From Prochlorococcus sp. AG-409-J16 (GTDB lineage Bacteria > Cyanobacteriota > Cyanobacteriia > PCC-6307 > Cyanobiaceae): DNA of 64,000 nt. Of this stretch, positions 19,429 through 28,511 are shown one piece after another. Within the stretch, counting starts at the first letter, position 1. Each line of letters opens with the position of its first letter. Where the stretch lies: the NCBI GenBank assembly GCA_003215655.1, contig QCKB01000002.1, forward strand, positions 124,001 to 188,000, written 5' to 3'. Below the pieces are notes generated by a model that made no database searches, was not told the origin of the DNA, and saw nothing but the letters and a program-made list of their open reading frames with translations. The position numbers were made by a program, and so were the translations under genes.

Positions 19429-19487
19429 ATAGCCAACAAGTTACTCTAAGTTGCCTTAACTTATTAGATGATTCGAGTAAGCCAAGC

Positions 19488-20213
19488 GTGCGCAATCCGC
19501 TTTATTTAGGTTTGGCCTCAGGTTTTTTGGCTTTGAATACGGTATGTGGATCATTATTGGTCCATTCAAAGGAACTTTCTAATTTGATTCCTCGACTTGA
19601 GAAAGCCTTAAACAAATCTGATCATTCTTCTCTTAGAACTTTGCTTGAGTCAAGAAATGGTTTGGATCAAGTCAGAAGATATTCCAACTTTATGAAAAAA
19701 TACCCTAATGCTTTATGGACGGTTGAACAGTCCATACCACGTAAGGATGGCCCGCCGACTTTTCAGATAGCTGTTACTGCAATAAAGGAGTCTGGACCTC
19801 ATAATTATTTTTTGGAGTCAAAACAGCTTGTAACCTTTCAAGCTAAAGACGGAAAGATTATTGATCAAGAATTGATTAGTGAGCAATCAATTTTAAAAAG
19901 TAGTATTAAACCTTTGCCTATAACAATTCTAATACCTGATCAAGTATTAACCGGCAGTAGATATGACATTGACATAGTGTTCGATGAGCCTCTTGGGGGA
20001 GCACTTGTTGCTGCAGGCTTGATCAATATTTCGCCAGAGCAAGTTAAGAATCAGGTTATTCCGCCCATTGTTCTTTCACCAATGGGCGGTGGGGGGCTTT
20101 TTAAGTCAGTAAAAGCACCTTTAAAAGAAGGTATTCAGACTTGGGTAGCACTTTTGGCTCATACTGACGGTTTGATCTCTGTTACTAAAAAGGTCAAAGT
20201 AGTATCAGACTAA
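19488..20213 (+). CDS. Secreted or membrane-anchored conserved hypothetical protein
   Basis: 241 residues, GTG start. Residues 1-25 look like a signal peptide or anchor (MRNPLYLGLASGFLALNTVC). The rest is soluble and beta-rich, including an immunoglobulin-like middle (ITILIPDQVLTGSRYDIDIV, FDEPLGGALVAAGLI). A Cys at residue 20 follows LNTV, which is a poor lipobox. No catalytic motif or recognised family. Divergent from murG and convergent with pgk. Confidence 0.6.
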   Translation: MRNPLYLGLASGFLALNTVCGSLLVHSKELSNLIPRLEKALNKSDHSSLRTLLESRNGLDQVRRYSNFMKKYPNALWTVEQSIPRKDGPPTFQIAVTAIKESGPHNYFLESKQLVTFQAKDGKIIDQELISEQSILKSSIKPLPITILIPDQVLTGSRYDIDIVFDEPLGGALVAAGLINISPEQVKNQVIPPIVLSPMGGGGLFKSVKAPLKEGIQTWVALLAHTDGLISVTKKVKVVSD

Positions 20214-20222
20214 GGCAATTAT

Positions 20223-20255
20223 TTAATAAGTAATCAACATTTAATTACTTATTAA
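20223..20255. terminator. Bidirectional terminator-like hairpin between convergent genes
   Basis: A perfect 12-bp inverted repeat, TTAATAAGTAAT (20223-20234) and ATTACTTATTAA (20244-20255), loop of 9 nt. It sits between the stop of the 241-residue gene and pgk and includes the pgk stop codon. Very AT-rich with no long T run, so terminator strength is uncertain. Confidence 0.55.
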
Positions 20256-21460
20256 GTTTCATCATCTAATGCAGCAACTCCTGGAAGCTCTTTACCTTCT
20301 AGTAGCTCAAGACTGGCCCCGCCTCCTGTTGAAATGTGGGACATCGATGATGCAAGTCCTGCTTTCTCTACAGCTGCAACTGAGTCTCCACCTCCAATGA
20401 TTGTGCAGCAACCTTTCTTACTAACATCTGCAAGTGTTTCAGCAATCGCATTAGTTCCTTTGGCAAATTTATCAAATTCGAAGACTCCCATAGGACCATT
20501 CCAGATAACAGTTTTACAATTTTCAAGAGCTTTTTGGAAGGTATTGATTGCATCTGGTCCAATATCTAATCCCATCCAACCATCAGGTATTGAAGAAATA
20601 GAACTTATTTGACTATCAGCATCTGGAGCAAACTTATCTGCTAAAACAACGTCTGAAGGAAGAAGAAGTTCAACTCCTTTTTCTTTTGCTTTGTTTTCAA
20701 GTTCTTTTGCTAGGTCAAGTTTATCTTCTTCGACCAAACTTTTGCCTACTGATAGTCCGCGAGCTTTATAGAAAGTGAAAATCATTCCGCCACCTATCAA
20801 AATCTTGTCGCATTTATTGATTAGGGCTTCAAGAACCCCAATTTTGCTGCTCACCTTTGAACCTCCAACTATTGCTGCAAGTGGTCTTTGAGGGCTATCA
20901 ACAGCTCCTTGCAGATATTGAAGTTCTTTCTCCATAAGATAACCAGCAACACTGGGATTTAGAAACTTTGTGACGCCTTCTGTGGATGCATGAGCCCGAT
21001 GAGCAGCTCCAAATGCATCATTTACATATACCTCTGCTAATGAAGCTAGTTTTTCTGCAAAATCTGGATTATTTTTTTCTTCTTCAGCAAAGAAGCGCAC
21101 ATTTTCAAGTAGGACTACATCACGGTCTTGCATTGAAGCGACTTGTGCTGCTGCCTCGTTACCAATGCAGCTGTCAGTCTTTGCAACAGGTTTCTTTAGT
21201 AATTCGCTAAGGCGCTTTGCTACTGGGGTGAGACGCATACCATCATTGACTTGGCCTTTTGGTCGTCCAAAGTGAGCTGCAAGGATAACCCGAGCATTTT
21301 TCTCGATCAGATCATTAATTGTGGGAAGAGCCGCTCTTATTCGTGTGTCGTCAGTTATTTCTCCTTTGTCATTAATGGGTACATTGAAGTCCACCCTTAC
21401 TAAGACTCTTTTGCCGTTTAGGTCCTCTTTTTTGAGGCTAGAAAGGGATCGTTTAGTCAT
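20252..21460 (-). CDS. pgk: Phosphoglycerate kinase
   Basis: 402 residues. Transfers phosphate between 1,3-bisphosphoglycerate and ATP, in both the Calvin cycle and glycolysis. Signature [14 protein letters not shown] near the start, [50 protein letters not shown] and the Gly-rich nucleotide loop [15 protein letters not shown]. Intact and of normal length. Confidence 0.98.
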   Translation of the reverse strand: MTKRSLSSLKKEDLNGKRVLVRVDFNVPINDKGEITDDTRIRAALPTINDLIEKNARVILAAHFGRPKGQVNDGMRLTPVAKRLSELLKKPVAKTDSCIGNEAAAQVASMQDRDVVLLENVRFFAEEEKNNPDFAEKLASLAEVYVNDAFGAAHRAHASTEGVTKFLNPSVAGYLMEKELQYLQGAVDSPQRPLAAIVGGSKVSSKIGVLEALINKCDKILIGGGMIFTFYKARGLSVGKSLVEEDKLDLAKELENKAKEKGVELLLPSDVVLADKFAPDADSQISSISSIPDGWMGLDIGPDAINTFQKALENCKTVIWNGPMGVFEFDKFAKGTNAIAETLADVSKKGCCTIIGGGDSVAAVEKAGLASSMSHISTGGGASLELLEGKELPGVAALDDET

Positions 21461-21594
21461 CTTGGGTATGTCGGTTGGTTGGGAATGCGGTGAGGTTAAC
21501 CCTTGGCTTGCATAATTTGCATTTATTTTGATGCAGCTGATTTGGTTTTCATACGGTCTATTGCAAAATGCTCTTTGCTTTGGAGAAGGCTTAA

Positions 21595-21978
21595 ATGTTT
21601 GAGACGGTTCTTTTTCCAGTTGATCAGAGTCGAGAGACTATGGAGACTTCCAAAAATGTTATTGAACTTGCCTCTAAGTATGAAAGTAAGGTTATTTTGA
21701 TGGGTGTTATGCAGTCTGAGGGCTCTCAGATGAATAATCCTGAGGCTGTTAATGAGCTTTTGGAAATAACAAGAAAACAATTTGACAATGCTCATATTCA
21801 TTGTGAAGTAGTTAAGAGAGAAGGAAAGCCAGCATTTTCAATATGCGATTTTGCAGACGAGTTCAATATTGATCTGATTGTGGTGGGGACTAGAGGAATA
21901 AGTCTTGATAGAGAAACTGAAAGCACAGCAACTCGTGTTATTCAACTGGCGCCTTGTCCAGTTCTTGTTGTGCCGTGA
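21595..21978 (+). CDS. Universal stress protein (UspA family)
   Basis: 127 residues, single Usp domain. Starts [20 protein letters not shown]. The C-terminal nucleotide-binding loop is [20 protein letters not shown] followed by PCPVLVVP. The usual G-2X-G-9X-G(S/T) loop is modified, so ATP binding is uncertain. Coupled to the rbgA GTG start, which overlaps its stop. A role in ribosome maturation is not implied by this position alone. Confidence 0.85.
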   Translation: MFETVLFPVDQSRETMETSKNVIELASKYESKVILMGVMQSEGSQMNNPEAVNELLEITRKQFDNAHIHCEVVKREGKPAFSICDFADEFNIDLIVVGTRGISLDRETESTATRVIQLAPCPVLVVP

Positions 21979-22838
21979 GTTCACCAAATATTCATTGGTA
22001 CCCAGGCCATATAGCAAAGGCGGAGAAACAGCTCGCTAAGAATCTTGATAAGGTTGACTTGGTGATTGAAGTTCGTGATGCTCGTATTCCTCTAGCTACT
22101 GCACATCCACGACTTCAGCGCTGGATTGAGGGGAAACATCATATTCTCGTTATTAATCGACTGGACATGATTTCCTCTGAGGCACGTGATGCCTGGGAAA
22201 AATGGTTTCGAACAAATGGACAGCAACCTTGTTGGTGTAACGCTAAAGCTGGTACTGGTGTTAAGCAGCTCCAACAAGCAGCTTTGCGTGCAGGAGATAA
22301 GTTGAATAAGCGCCGTACTCAGCGTGGAATGCGGCCTCGGCCTGTGAGAGCTTTAACGCTTGGTTTCCCTAATGTCGGTAAGTCAGCTTTAATCAACCGC
22401 TTGGTTCGTAAGAAAGTAGTAGAGAGTGCGCGTAGAGCTGGTGTAACACGTACTTTGCGTTGGGTTCGGCTTGGACAAGAACTTGATTTACTCGATGCAC
22501 CAGGTGTTTTACCTCCTCGCTTAGATGACCAGAAGGCGGCATTACATCTTGCTTTATGTGATGACATCGGACAGGCTGCATATGACGTTGAGTCTGTAGC
22601 TATTGCATTCTTGGAGATGTTGACCCCTTTATCTAAACAGGCAGCTTCTGGTGTTTTTCAGGGAGTTCTTGAGAATCGATATGGTATTGATTTTGATAGT
22701 GAAAATATTAATGCGAATGCCTGGTTGGTTGCGGTTGCGGATCGCCACACATCAGGTGATACGTTGAGGATGGCTCAGAGACTTTTGGACGATTTTCGTA
22801 GGTCTTTTCTCGGCTTGATTGCTCTTGAACTTCCATGA
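21975..22838 (+). CDS. rbgA: Ribosome biogenesis GTPase RbgA (YlqF)
   Basis: 287 residues from GTG 21975, overlapping the usp stop; this start gives [20 protein letters not shown], the expected N-terminus. Circularly permuted GTPase: G4-like NRLD appears before G1 GFPNVGKSALIN, then G3 DAPG. It helps assemble the 50S subunit. The C-terminal ANTAR-like helical region ends RRSFLGLIALELP. The stop overlaps the rluD start. Confidence 0.93.
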   Translation: MSSPNIHWYPGHIAKAEKQLAKNLDKVDLVIEVRDARIPLATAHPRLQRWIEGKHHILVINRLDMISSEARDAWEKWFRTNGQQPCWCNAKAGTGVKQLQQAALRAGDKLNKRRTQRGMRPRPVRALTLGFPNVGKSALINRLVRKKVVESARRAGVTRTLRWVRLGQELDLLDAPGVLPPRLDDQKAALHLALCDDIGQAAYDVESVAIAFLEMLTPLSKQAASGVFQGVLENRYGIDFDSENINANAWLVAVADRHTSGDTLRMAQRLLDDFRRSFLGLIALELP

Positions 22839-23800
22839 TTAGTGAGGAGCCGGTTTATATATTTGGCCAAGGACCTGGTGAACTTTTAAAGCTTGAGTAT
22901 CCCAGAGAATTTCCTATGCGCTTGGATCGTTGGTTGGCGAGTCAGCGGTCTGAGTTGAGTCGAGCATATGTTCAGAAGTTTATTGATGCTGGATTGGTTC
23001 GTGTGAATGGGATTCCTGGGCGCGCGAAGACTCCTTTGAGACAAGGAGATGACATTGAGTTCTGGTTACCTCCACCTGAACCATTGCCATATCTCAAGCC
23101 AGAAAAAATGGCATTAGATGTTTTATTTGAAGATAGTCATTTGATAGTGATTAACAAACCCGCAGGTTTAACAGTTCACCCTGCTCCGGGGAATAGAGAT
23201 GGAACTTTAGTAAATGGGCTTTTGCATCATTGCAAGGACTTACCTGGCATCAGTGGTAAGTTGCGACCAGGGATAGTTCATCGTCTAGATAAGGACACAA
23301 CTGGTTGCATAGTTATTGCCAAGAGTCAGGAAGCACTCGTTAAACTGCAGGATCAAATTCAGAAGCGAATTGCGACTAGGACTTATTTAGCAGTTGTACA
23401 TGGTGCACCTAAGGGTGATGAGGGGGTTTTTGTAGGAGCGATAGGTCGCCATCCAGTCGATCGTAAAAAATATGCCGTTGTTAGCGATGAATCAGGTCGC
23501 CATGCCACAACACATTGGCAATTGGTTGAAAGGCTTTCAGATTATTCGCTCTTAAGATTCAAGCTTGATACAGGTCGAACTCATCAAATAAGAGTCCATT
23601 GTGCTCATATGGGTCATCCTATCGTTGGCGACCGTACTTACAGTCGATGTCGCAACTTGCCTATTTCTTTGCCTGGTCAAATTTTGCATGCGATTCAACT
23701 TGGTTTAATCCATCCAGTTACTCTTAAAAGGATGGTTTTTGATGCTCCTCTTCCTGATTGTTTTCAGAAACTCTTATCTTTTTTAAGACAAAGAAATTAA
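22835..23800 (+). CDS. rluD: Pseudouridine synthase, RluD-like
   Basis: 321 residues. An S4 RNA-binding domain (MRLDRWLASQRSELSRAYVQ, about residues 29-85) precedes the RluA-type catalytic domain with IVHRLDKDTTG carrying the catalytic Asp, and RTHQIRVHCAHMGHPIVGD near the end. Modifies uridines in 23S rRNA (the 1911/1915/1917 cluster if a true RluD). Overlaps rbgA by 4 bp, so both ribosome-related genes are coupled. Ends exactly where the convergent ABC gene ends. Confidence 0.93.
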   Translation: MISEEPVYIFGQGPGELLKLEYPREFPMRLDRWLASQRSELSRAYVQKFIDAGLVRVNGIPGRAKTPLRQGDDIEFWLPPPEPLPYLKPEKMALDVLFEDSHLIVINKPAGLTVHPAPGNRDGTLVNGLLHHCKDLPGISGKLRPGIVHRLDKDTTGCIVIAKSQEALVKLQDQIQKRIATRTYLAVVHGAPKGDEGVFVGAIGRHPVDRKKYAVVSDESGRHATTHWQLVERLSDYSLLRFKLDTGRTHQIRVHCAHMGHPIVGDRTYSRCRNLPISLPGQILHAIQLGLIHPVTLKRMVFDAPLPDCFQKLLSFLRQRN

Positions 23801-25429
23801 TTAGAGATTCTCTTGTGGGAGCCTTGGACATGATTCAATGAGTTTTCGTGTAATGGAAGCTTTGGGTTGATTAAACAGTTCAATGCCAGGCCCTTCTTCA
23901 ACAATATGACCATTGTTCAGTACAATTATTTTATGACAAAAACCCGTCGCAACTGATAGATCATGAGTAATGAACAATATTGCTAATCCAAGATTCTCCT
24001 GAAGATTCCTTAGTAAAACTAATATCTCTGCTTGGCTTTCAGCGTCTAACATACTCACGCTTTCATCGCATATAAGTACTTTTGGGTTGAGAGTTAATGC
24101 TCGGGCAATAGCTACTCTTTGTAGCTGACCACCTGATAATTCTCTGGGAAAACATTTTTGATAATGGGAAGCAGGACTAAGTCCCACTTTTTCTAGTAAC
24201 TCAAGGGATTTTTCATGTGCCTTTTTTTGATTAGCGATTTTATGTATTAGTAGAGGGTCAGAGATAGCTTCTCCAATAGTCATCCTGGGATTAAGGGAAG
24301 CAAGAGGATCCTGGAAAACCATTTGCAGGGATTGACGTGCTTTTTGACATTGTTTGCTTTGGAGAGTGAGCAATTGTTGGTTCTCTAGCTTGACTTCTCC
24401 TCCTCGAATAGGTGTTAGGCCAGTCAAGGCTTTGCAGAGAGTGCTTTTCCCACAGCCCGATAGCCCAACTACCCCTAAAGCCTCTCCTTCTCGCAGTTGG
24501 AAGCTGACATTATTGACAGCTTTAACCCATTGAGGGGCTCCCCAAAGCATTCCTCCTAAAGGATGCCAACTACGTAAGCAGTTCACTTCAAGAACAGTCT
24601 TTGATTGGCTTTTTTTTGGGGTTTTCTCTCCTTCTCTGGCCCTTGCAGCATTAACTAATGTCTTGCCGGTTTTGGATTTTGGATTTATTAGAAGCTGTCG
24701 ACTTTGACCTTCTTCGACGATTTTGCCATTATTTAAGATTGCCATTCTTTCGCACCACTTTCCAGCCATGGCTAAGTCATGGCTGATTAGGAGTAGGGCG
24801 CTTCCTATTTCTTTGCATTGACTGCAAAGTTCGGCCATTACTTTATTTGCAACATCCATATCTAGGCTGGTTGTTGGTTCATCAGCAATGACTAATTCGG
24901 GATTTAGCGCGAGTGCCAATGCAATACCAAGTCTTTGTCTCATACCCCCACTGAATTCATGTGGGTATGCAAGAAAGCGTTTTTTATGTATTCCTACCCG
25001 CTCTAGAAGTTCTTCTGCTTGCTTTTTTCTTGAAGAGTAGGTTGTTGTTGGGTTATGAGCTTGTAAAAGGTCTAGCAAATGACCACCAACTGTCATTAGA
25101 GGATTTAGCCTCGTCATTGGGTCTTGGAAAATAAGACCAACAGATTTGCCTCGTAATTTCCTTAACTTGGCTTGAGATAATTGCCTAGGGTCTTGACCAG
25201 ATATAAACAATCCACCTTCAGAAGGGCTTCCTTGAGGCAGTAATTGGAGTATTGCCTTGGCCAATGTACTTTTTCCACAGCCTGAAGGCCCTACTAATGC
25301 AACACATTCACCTGACTTTATTTTGAAGTCCAGTCCATTAAGTATCCAGTGTGGGCTTTGGGAGTAACGCTGTCGGAAGCCTTCAAGTTCTAAAGCCACC
25401 CCTGACGAATTGAACATAGTTACTAGCAA
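23801..25429 (-). CDS. Fused two-domain ABC ATPase, peptide/nickel type (DppD-DppF-like)
   Basis: 542 residues with two complete ABC cassettes. First: GPSGCGKST, FSGGMRQRLGIALALALNPE, LVIADEPTTSLD. Second (from about 280): GLSGCGKST, LSGGQLQRVAIARALTLNPK, LICDESVSMLD. The second Walker B reads CDESVSMLD, with Ser in place of Pro-Thr seen in most ABC proteins. The arrangement is that of fused oligopeptide/dipeptide transporter ATPases. The permease and binding protein genes are not beside it. Substrate unknown. Confidence 0.9.
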   Translation of the reverse strand: MLVTMFNSSGVALELEGFRQRYSQSPHWILNGLDFKIKSGECVALVGPSGCGKSTLAKAILQLLPQGSPSEGGLFISGQDPRQLSQAKLRKLRGKSVGLIFQDPMTRLNPLMTVGGHLLDLLQAHNPTTTYSSRKKQAEELLERVGIHKKRFLAYPHEFSGGMRQRLGIALALALNPELVIADEPTTSLDMDVANKVMAELCSQCKEIGSALLLISHDLAMAGKWCERMAILNNGKIVEEGQSRQLLINPKSKTGKTLVNAARAREGEKTPKKSQSKTVLEVNCLRSWHPLGGMLWGAPQWVKAVNNVSFQLREGEALGVVGLSGCGKSTLCKALTGLTPIRGGEVKLENQQLLTLQSKQCQKARQSLQMVFQDPLASLNPRMTIGEAISDPLLIHKIANQKKAHEKSLELLEKVGLSPASHYQKCFPRELSGGQLQRVAIARALTLNPKVLICDESVSMLDAESQAEILVLLRNLQENLGLAILFITHDLSVATGFCHKIIVLNNGHIVEEGPGIELFNQPKASITRKLIESCPRLPQENL

Positions 25430-25472
25430 GGGTTGTTCAGTCTGAATACCATGGTTTTATCCATTGGTTCAG

Positions 25473-27803
25473 ATGTTAAATACCACCTCTGTTCCGGATT
25501 CGCCAAAGGCTGATCAGGCCTTTGATCCGGCTTTGCGTGGAATTCCAGAACTCAGATCAAATTCGACCCGTAGCCTTGACGACTATGGCATTTTTTTGCC
25601 GGATTGGCTGAAGGATTGTTTAGAACAAAGTCCTCCAGGTATTGGTCATAGTTGTCCAATAGATTCAAATTCAGTTTTAGCAGCCGCTTTCGATTTAGCT
25701 TTTCAACTTCATGAAGGGCAATTTCGTGCAAGTGGCGAACCATACATTGTTCATCCTGTGGCTGTTGCTGATTTGTTGAGAGATATTGGAGCTAGTACAA
25801 GTGTTATTGCCGCAGGCTTTCTCCATGATGTCGTAGAAGATACGGATGTAACCCCCGAACAATTGGAAGGTTATTTTGGTGAAGAAGTACGAGGCCTAGT
25901 TGAAGGGGTAACAAAACTAGGTGGTATTCATTTCACTAATCGTACTGAGGCGCAAGCGGAAAATCTACGCAAGATGTTTCTTGCTATGGCTAGCGATATC
26001 AGAGTAGTTCTTGTGAAGTTAGCGGACAGGCTTCATAACATGCGCACCTTAGGATCATTGCAAGCAGATAAGCAGCAACGAATAGCTCGTGAAACACGTG
26101 AAATATATGCTCCTTTAGCTAATCGGCTTGGGATAGGCAGATTTAAATGGGAATTGGAGGATTTAGCTTTTAAGTTGTTAGAGCCAGAAGCCTTTCGCCA
26201 AATTCAGCAGGAGGTCTCTACGAAGCGTAGTGAACGAGAGGAGCGTTTAGCTACGACAGTGCAAGTGTTGAGGGATCGTTTGATGTCTGTGGGTTTAGAT
26301 ACTTGTGAGGTCAGCGGTAGGCCTAAGCATTTATATGGGATTTGGAGCAAAATGCATCGTCAACAAAAAGAGTTTCACGAGATATTTGATGTAGCTGCTT
26401 TGCGCATTATTGCTCCAAGCGTTGAGACTTGTTATAGAGCTCTAGCTGTTGTACACGATACTTTTCGTCCTATTCCAGGTCGTTTTAAGGATTACATTGG
26501 TTTGCCAAAAGCAAATGGATATCAGTCTTTACACACGGCCGTCATAGGTCGACATAGGCCAATAGAAGTTCAGATTCGTACACCAGAGATGCATCAGGTG
26601 TCTGAATTTGGTATTGCAGCTCATTGGAAGTACAAAGAAGGGGGTTCGCCAGCTTTAGGAGATACTGAAAGATTTAACTGGCTACGTCAGCTGGTTGAGT
26701 GGCAGCAAGAGGGAGGCAATGATGACCATAATGACTATCTCGCTTCTATAAAAGAAGATCTTTTTGATGAAGAGGTCTTTGTTTTTACACCTAAAGGTGA
26801 TGTTGTTGGTTTACGAAAAGGTTCCACAGCTGTTGATTTTGCCTATCGAATTCATTCAGAGGTTGGTAACCATTGCCATGGAACACGAATTAATGATCGA
26901 TTATGCGCTTTGTCAACGCCGCTTCAAAATGGAGATTTTGTTCAAATACTTACTAGTAAAACAGCTCATCCAAGTCTTGACTGGCTTAATTTTGTCGCCA
27001 CCCCCACTGCTCGAAACCGTATACGACAGTGGTACAAGAGAAGTCATCGAGATGAAACGATTCAAAGAGGAAAAGATCTGTTAGAACGTGAATTGGGTCG
27101 CAATGGCTTTGATGCTTTGTTGAGCAGCACAGCAATGACTCAGGTCGCAGAAAGATGTAATTTACAAACAACTGATGATTTATTAGCCGCCCTTGGATTT
27201 GGTTCAGTAACTCTTCAACAGGTTTTGAATCGATTGCGAGAGGAAATTCGGTTGCAAACAGTATCTCCTGAGCAATCTCTTAACAATGTAGACGTAGCTA
27301 AATCACTAGTTGCACAGGCCGATTTAACTTCAACTAAAAACATAGCTTCAGGAGGGTCTCCAATACTTGGCCTGGAAGGTCTGGATTATCGACTTGGTGG
27401 CTGTTGTACTCCTTTGCCTGGTGAGCCAATTGTTGGAACTGTTGCTTTAGGTAATCACGGAATTACTATTCATTTGCAAGAGTGCATCAATGTGACATCA
27501 ATACCTACTGAACGGCGCTTACCAGTGAGATGGAATCGGCACACTTCCCTAGAGGATCAGAGATATCCTGTTCAGCTGCGTATTGAAGTAATAGATCGAG
27601 TTGGAATTCTTAAAGACATACTGATGCGACTTTCTGACAATAGGATCAATGTTAGTGATGCAAGAGTAAAGACTGCTCATGGCAAACCAGCATGTATTGA
27701 TTTGCTTGTTGAGATGAATAGTTCTAGCCAGTTGGCTTCAACACTTGATCAGATTCGATCAATGGCTGATGTGCTAGATATTGCCCGTACTGGCTTAAGT
27801 TGA
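25473..27803 (+). CDS. spoT: Bifunctional (p)ppGpp synthetase/hydrolase (Rsh)
   Basis: 776 residues from ATG 25473 (a TTG three codons earlier is possible). Domain order: HD hydrolase (LHEGQFRASGEPYIVHPVAV, FLHDVVEDTD), RelA synthetase (GRFKDYIGLPKANGYQSLHT), TGS (EEVFVFTPKGDVVGLRKGST), a helical region, and C-terminal ACT (LRIEVIDRVGILKDILMRLS). The HD site and RFKD synthetase motif suggest both activities. Controls the stringent response. It appears to be the single Rsh expected in picocyanobacteria, though I see only this window. Confidence 0.95.
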   Translation: MLNTTSVPDSPKADQAFDPALRGIPELRSNSTRSLDDYGIFLPDWLKDCLEQSPPGIGHSCPIDSNSVLAAAFDLAFQLHEGQFRASGEPYIVHPVAVADLLRDIGASTSVIAAGFLHDVVEDTDVTPEQLEGYFGEEVRGLVEGVTKLGGIHFTNRTEAQAENLRKMFLAMASDIRVVLVKLADRLHNMRTLGSLQADKQQRIARETREIYAPLANRLGIGRFKWELEDLAFKLLEPEAFRQIQQEVSTKRSEREERLATTVQVLRDRLMSVGLDTCEVSGRPKHLYGIWSKMHRQQKEFHEIFDVAALRIIAPSVETCYRALAVVHDTFRPIPGRFKDYIGLPKANGYQSLHTAVIGRHRPIEVQIRTPEMHQVSEFGIAAHWKYKEGGSPALGDTERFNWLRQLVEWQQEGGNDDHNDYLASIKEDLFDEEVFVFTPKGDVVGLRKGSTAVDFAYRIHSEVGNHCHGTRINDRLCALSTPLQNGDFVQILTSKTAHPSLDWLNFVATPTARNRIRQWYKRSHRDETIQRGKDLLERELGRNGFDALLSSTAMTQVAERCNLQTTDDLLAALGFGSVTLQQVLNRLREEIRLQTVSPEQSLNNVDVAKSLVAQADLTSTKNIASGGSPILGLEGLDYRLGGCCTPLPGEPIVGTVALGNHGITIHLQECINVTSIPTERRLPVRWNRHTSLEDQRYPVQLRIEVIDRVGILKDILMRLSDNRINVSDARVKTAHGKPACIDLLVEMNSSSQLASTLDQIRSMADVLDIARTGLS

Positions 27804-27980
27804 GGCTGTTAAATTGCCAAATTCTTTTAGTAATTAACACTTTTCTATCATGGATAAAGATCATAATTGGAAACCAATGAATTACTGGCGGATAAATCTT
27901 CTCTTTTAGAAGCATGTAAAGATTCGAAGAAAGGGTTGTAAGATGTAATTTTTTCATAATTAAATGCAATTATCTACTTG

Positions 27981-28451
27981 CTAAATTCCCTTTTTTATTG
28001 GAAATCTCTTAAGGATTCCATATATGATACTTCCGCTTAGTATACCTGCTATCATTCCTACTATTGTTGAGCCTAATAATACTCTACTGGTAAATTCCCA
28101 GCTTTGATTAAATATTTCCTCAAGGGTTAATCCATTTAGATTATGTTCTAATTGTTCATTTTTTAGTAACCAGCTTCCTACCTGATAGTTGAACCAATAA
28201 AGAGGTACATAAGTGATTGGATTACTGATCCATGTTCCACCAGCAGCTAGTAGGGAATTGCCACGTAGGATTCGTGCAAGAGTGATTCCCATTATTGTTT
28301 GTAAGCCGAATAATGGGAAGCAACCGCTGAATATCCCAGCGCCTATGCCACGTGCACGCTGACCAGGGGTTCCTTCTTGTCGCCAAAGCCATGAGATCCA
28401 ACGTCTAAAACGATGACGTATCACAAGAAGTTGTTTTACATCAGGAAGCAT
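27981..28451 (-). CDS. DUF2062 membrane protein
   Basis: 156 residues. Typical DUF2062 pattern: basic N-terminus, TPGQRARGIGAGIFSGCFPL, FGLQTIMGITLARILRGN, GTWISNPITYVPLYWFNYQV, then a second hydrophobic helix near the C-terminus. Inner-membrane protein of unknown function. Convergent with spoT, divergent from mnmE with a 60-bp gap. The 177 bp between spoT and this gene hold no supported gene. Confidence 0.85.
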   Translation of the reverse strand: MLPDVKQLLVIRHRFRRWISWLWRQEGTPGQRARGIGAGIFSGCFPLFGLQTIMGITLARILRGNSLLAAGGTWISNPITYVPLYWFNYQVGSWLLKNEQLEHNLNGLTLEEIFNQSWEFTSRVLLGSTIVGMIAGILSGSIIYGILKRFPIKKGI

Positions 28452-28511
28452 TCGAATGGTCGATGCTGCAGAGTTGTGATGATCGTAGACAGAAGTCTTG
28501 ATTCAAATTAG

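Noticed and set aside
25464-25472. TTG upstream start for the (p)ppGpp enzyme
   Set aside because: An ATG three codons later is the simpler choice, and the extra residues carry no similarity.
27867-27941. 24-codon frame (TTG start, protein-like METNELLADKSSLLEACKDS) between spoT and the DUF2062 gene
   Set aside because: Very short, no ribosome binding site, may be a gene remnant but evidence is insufficient.
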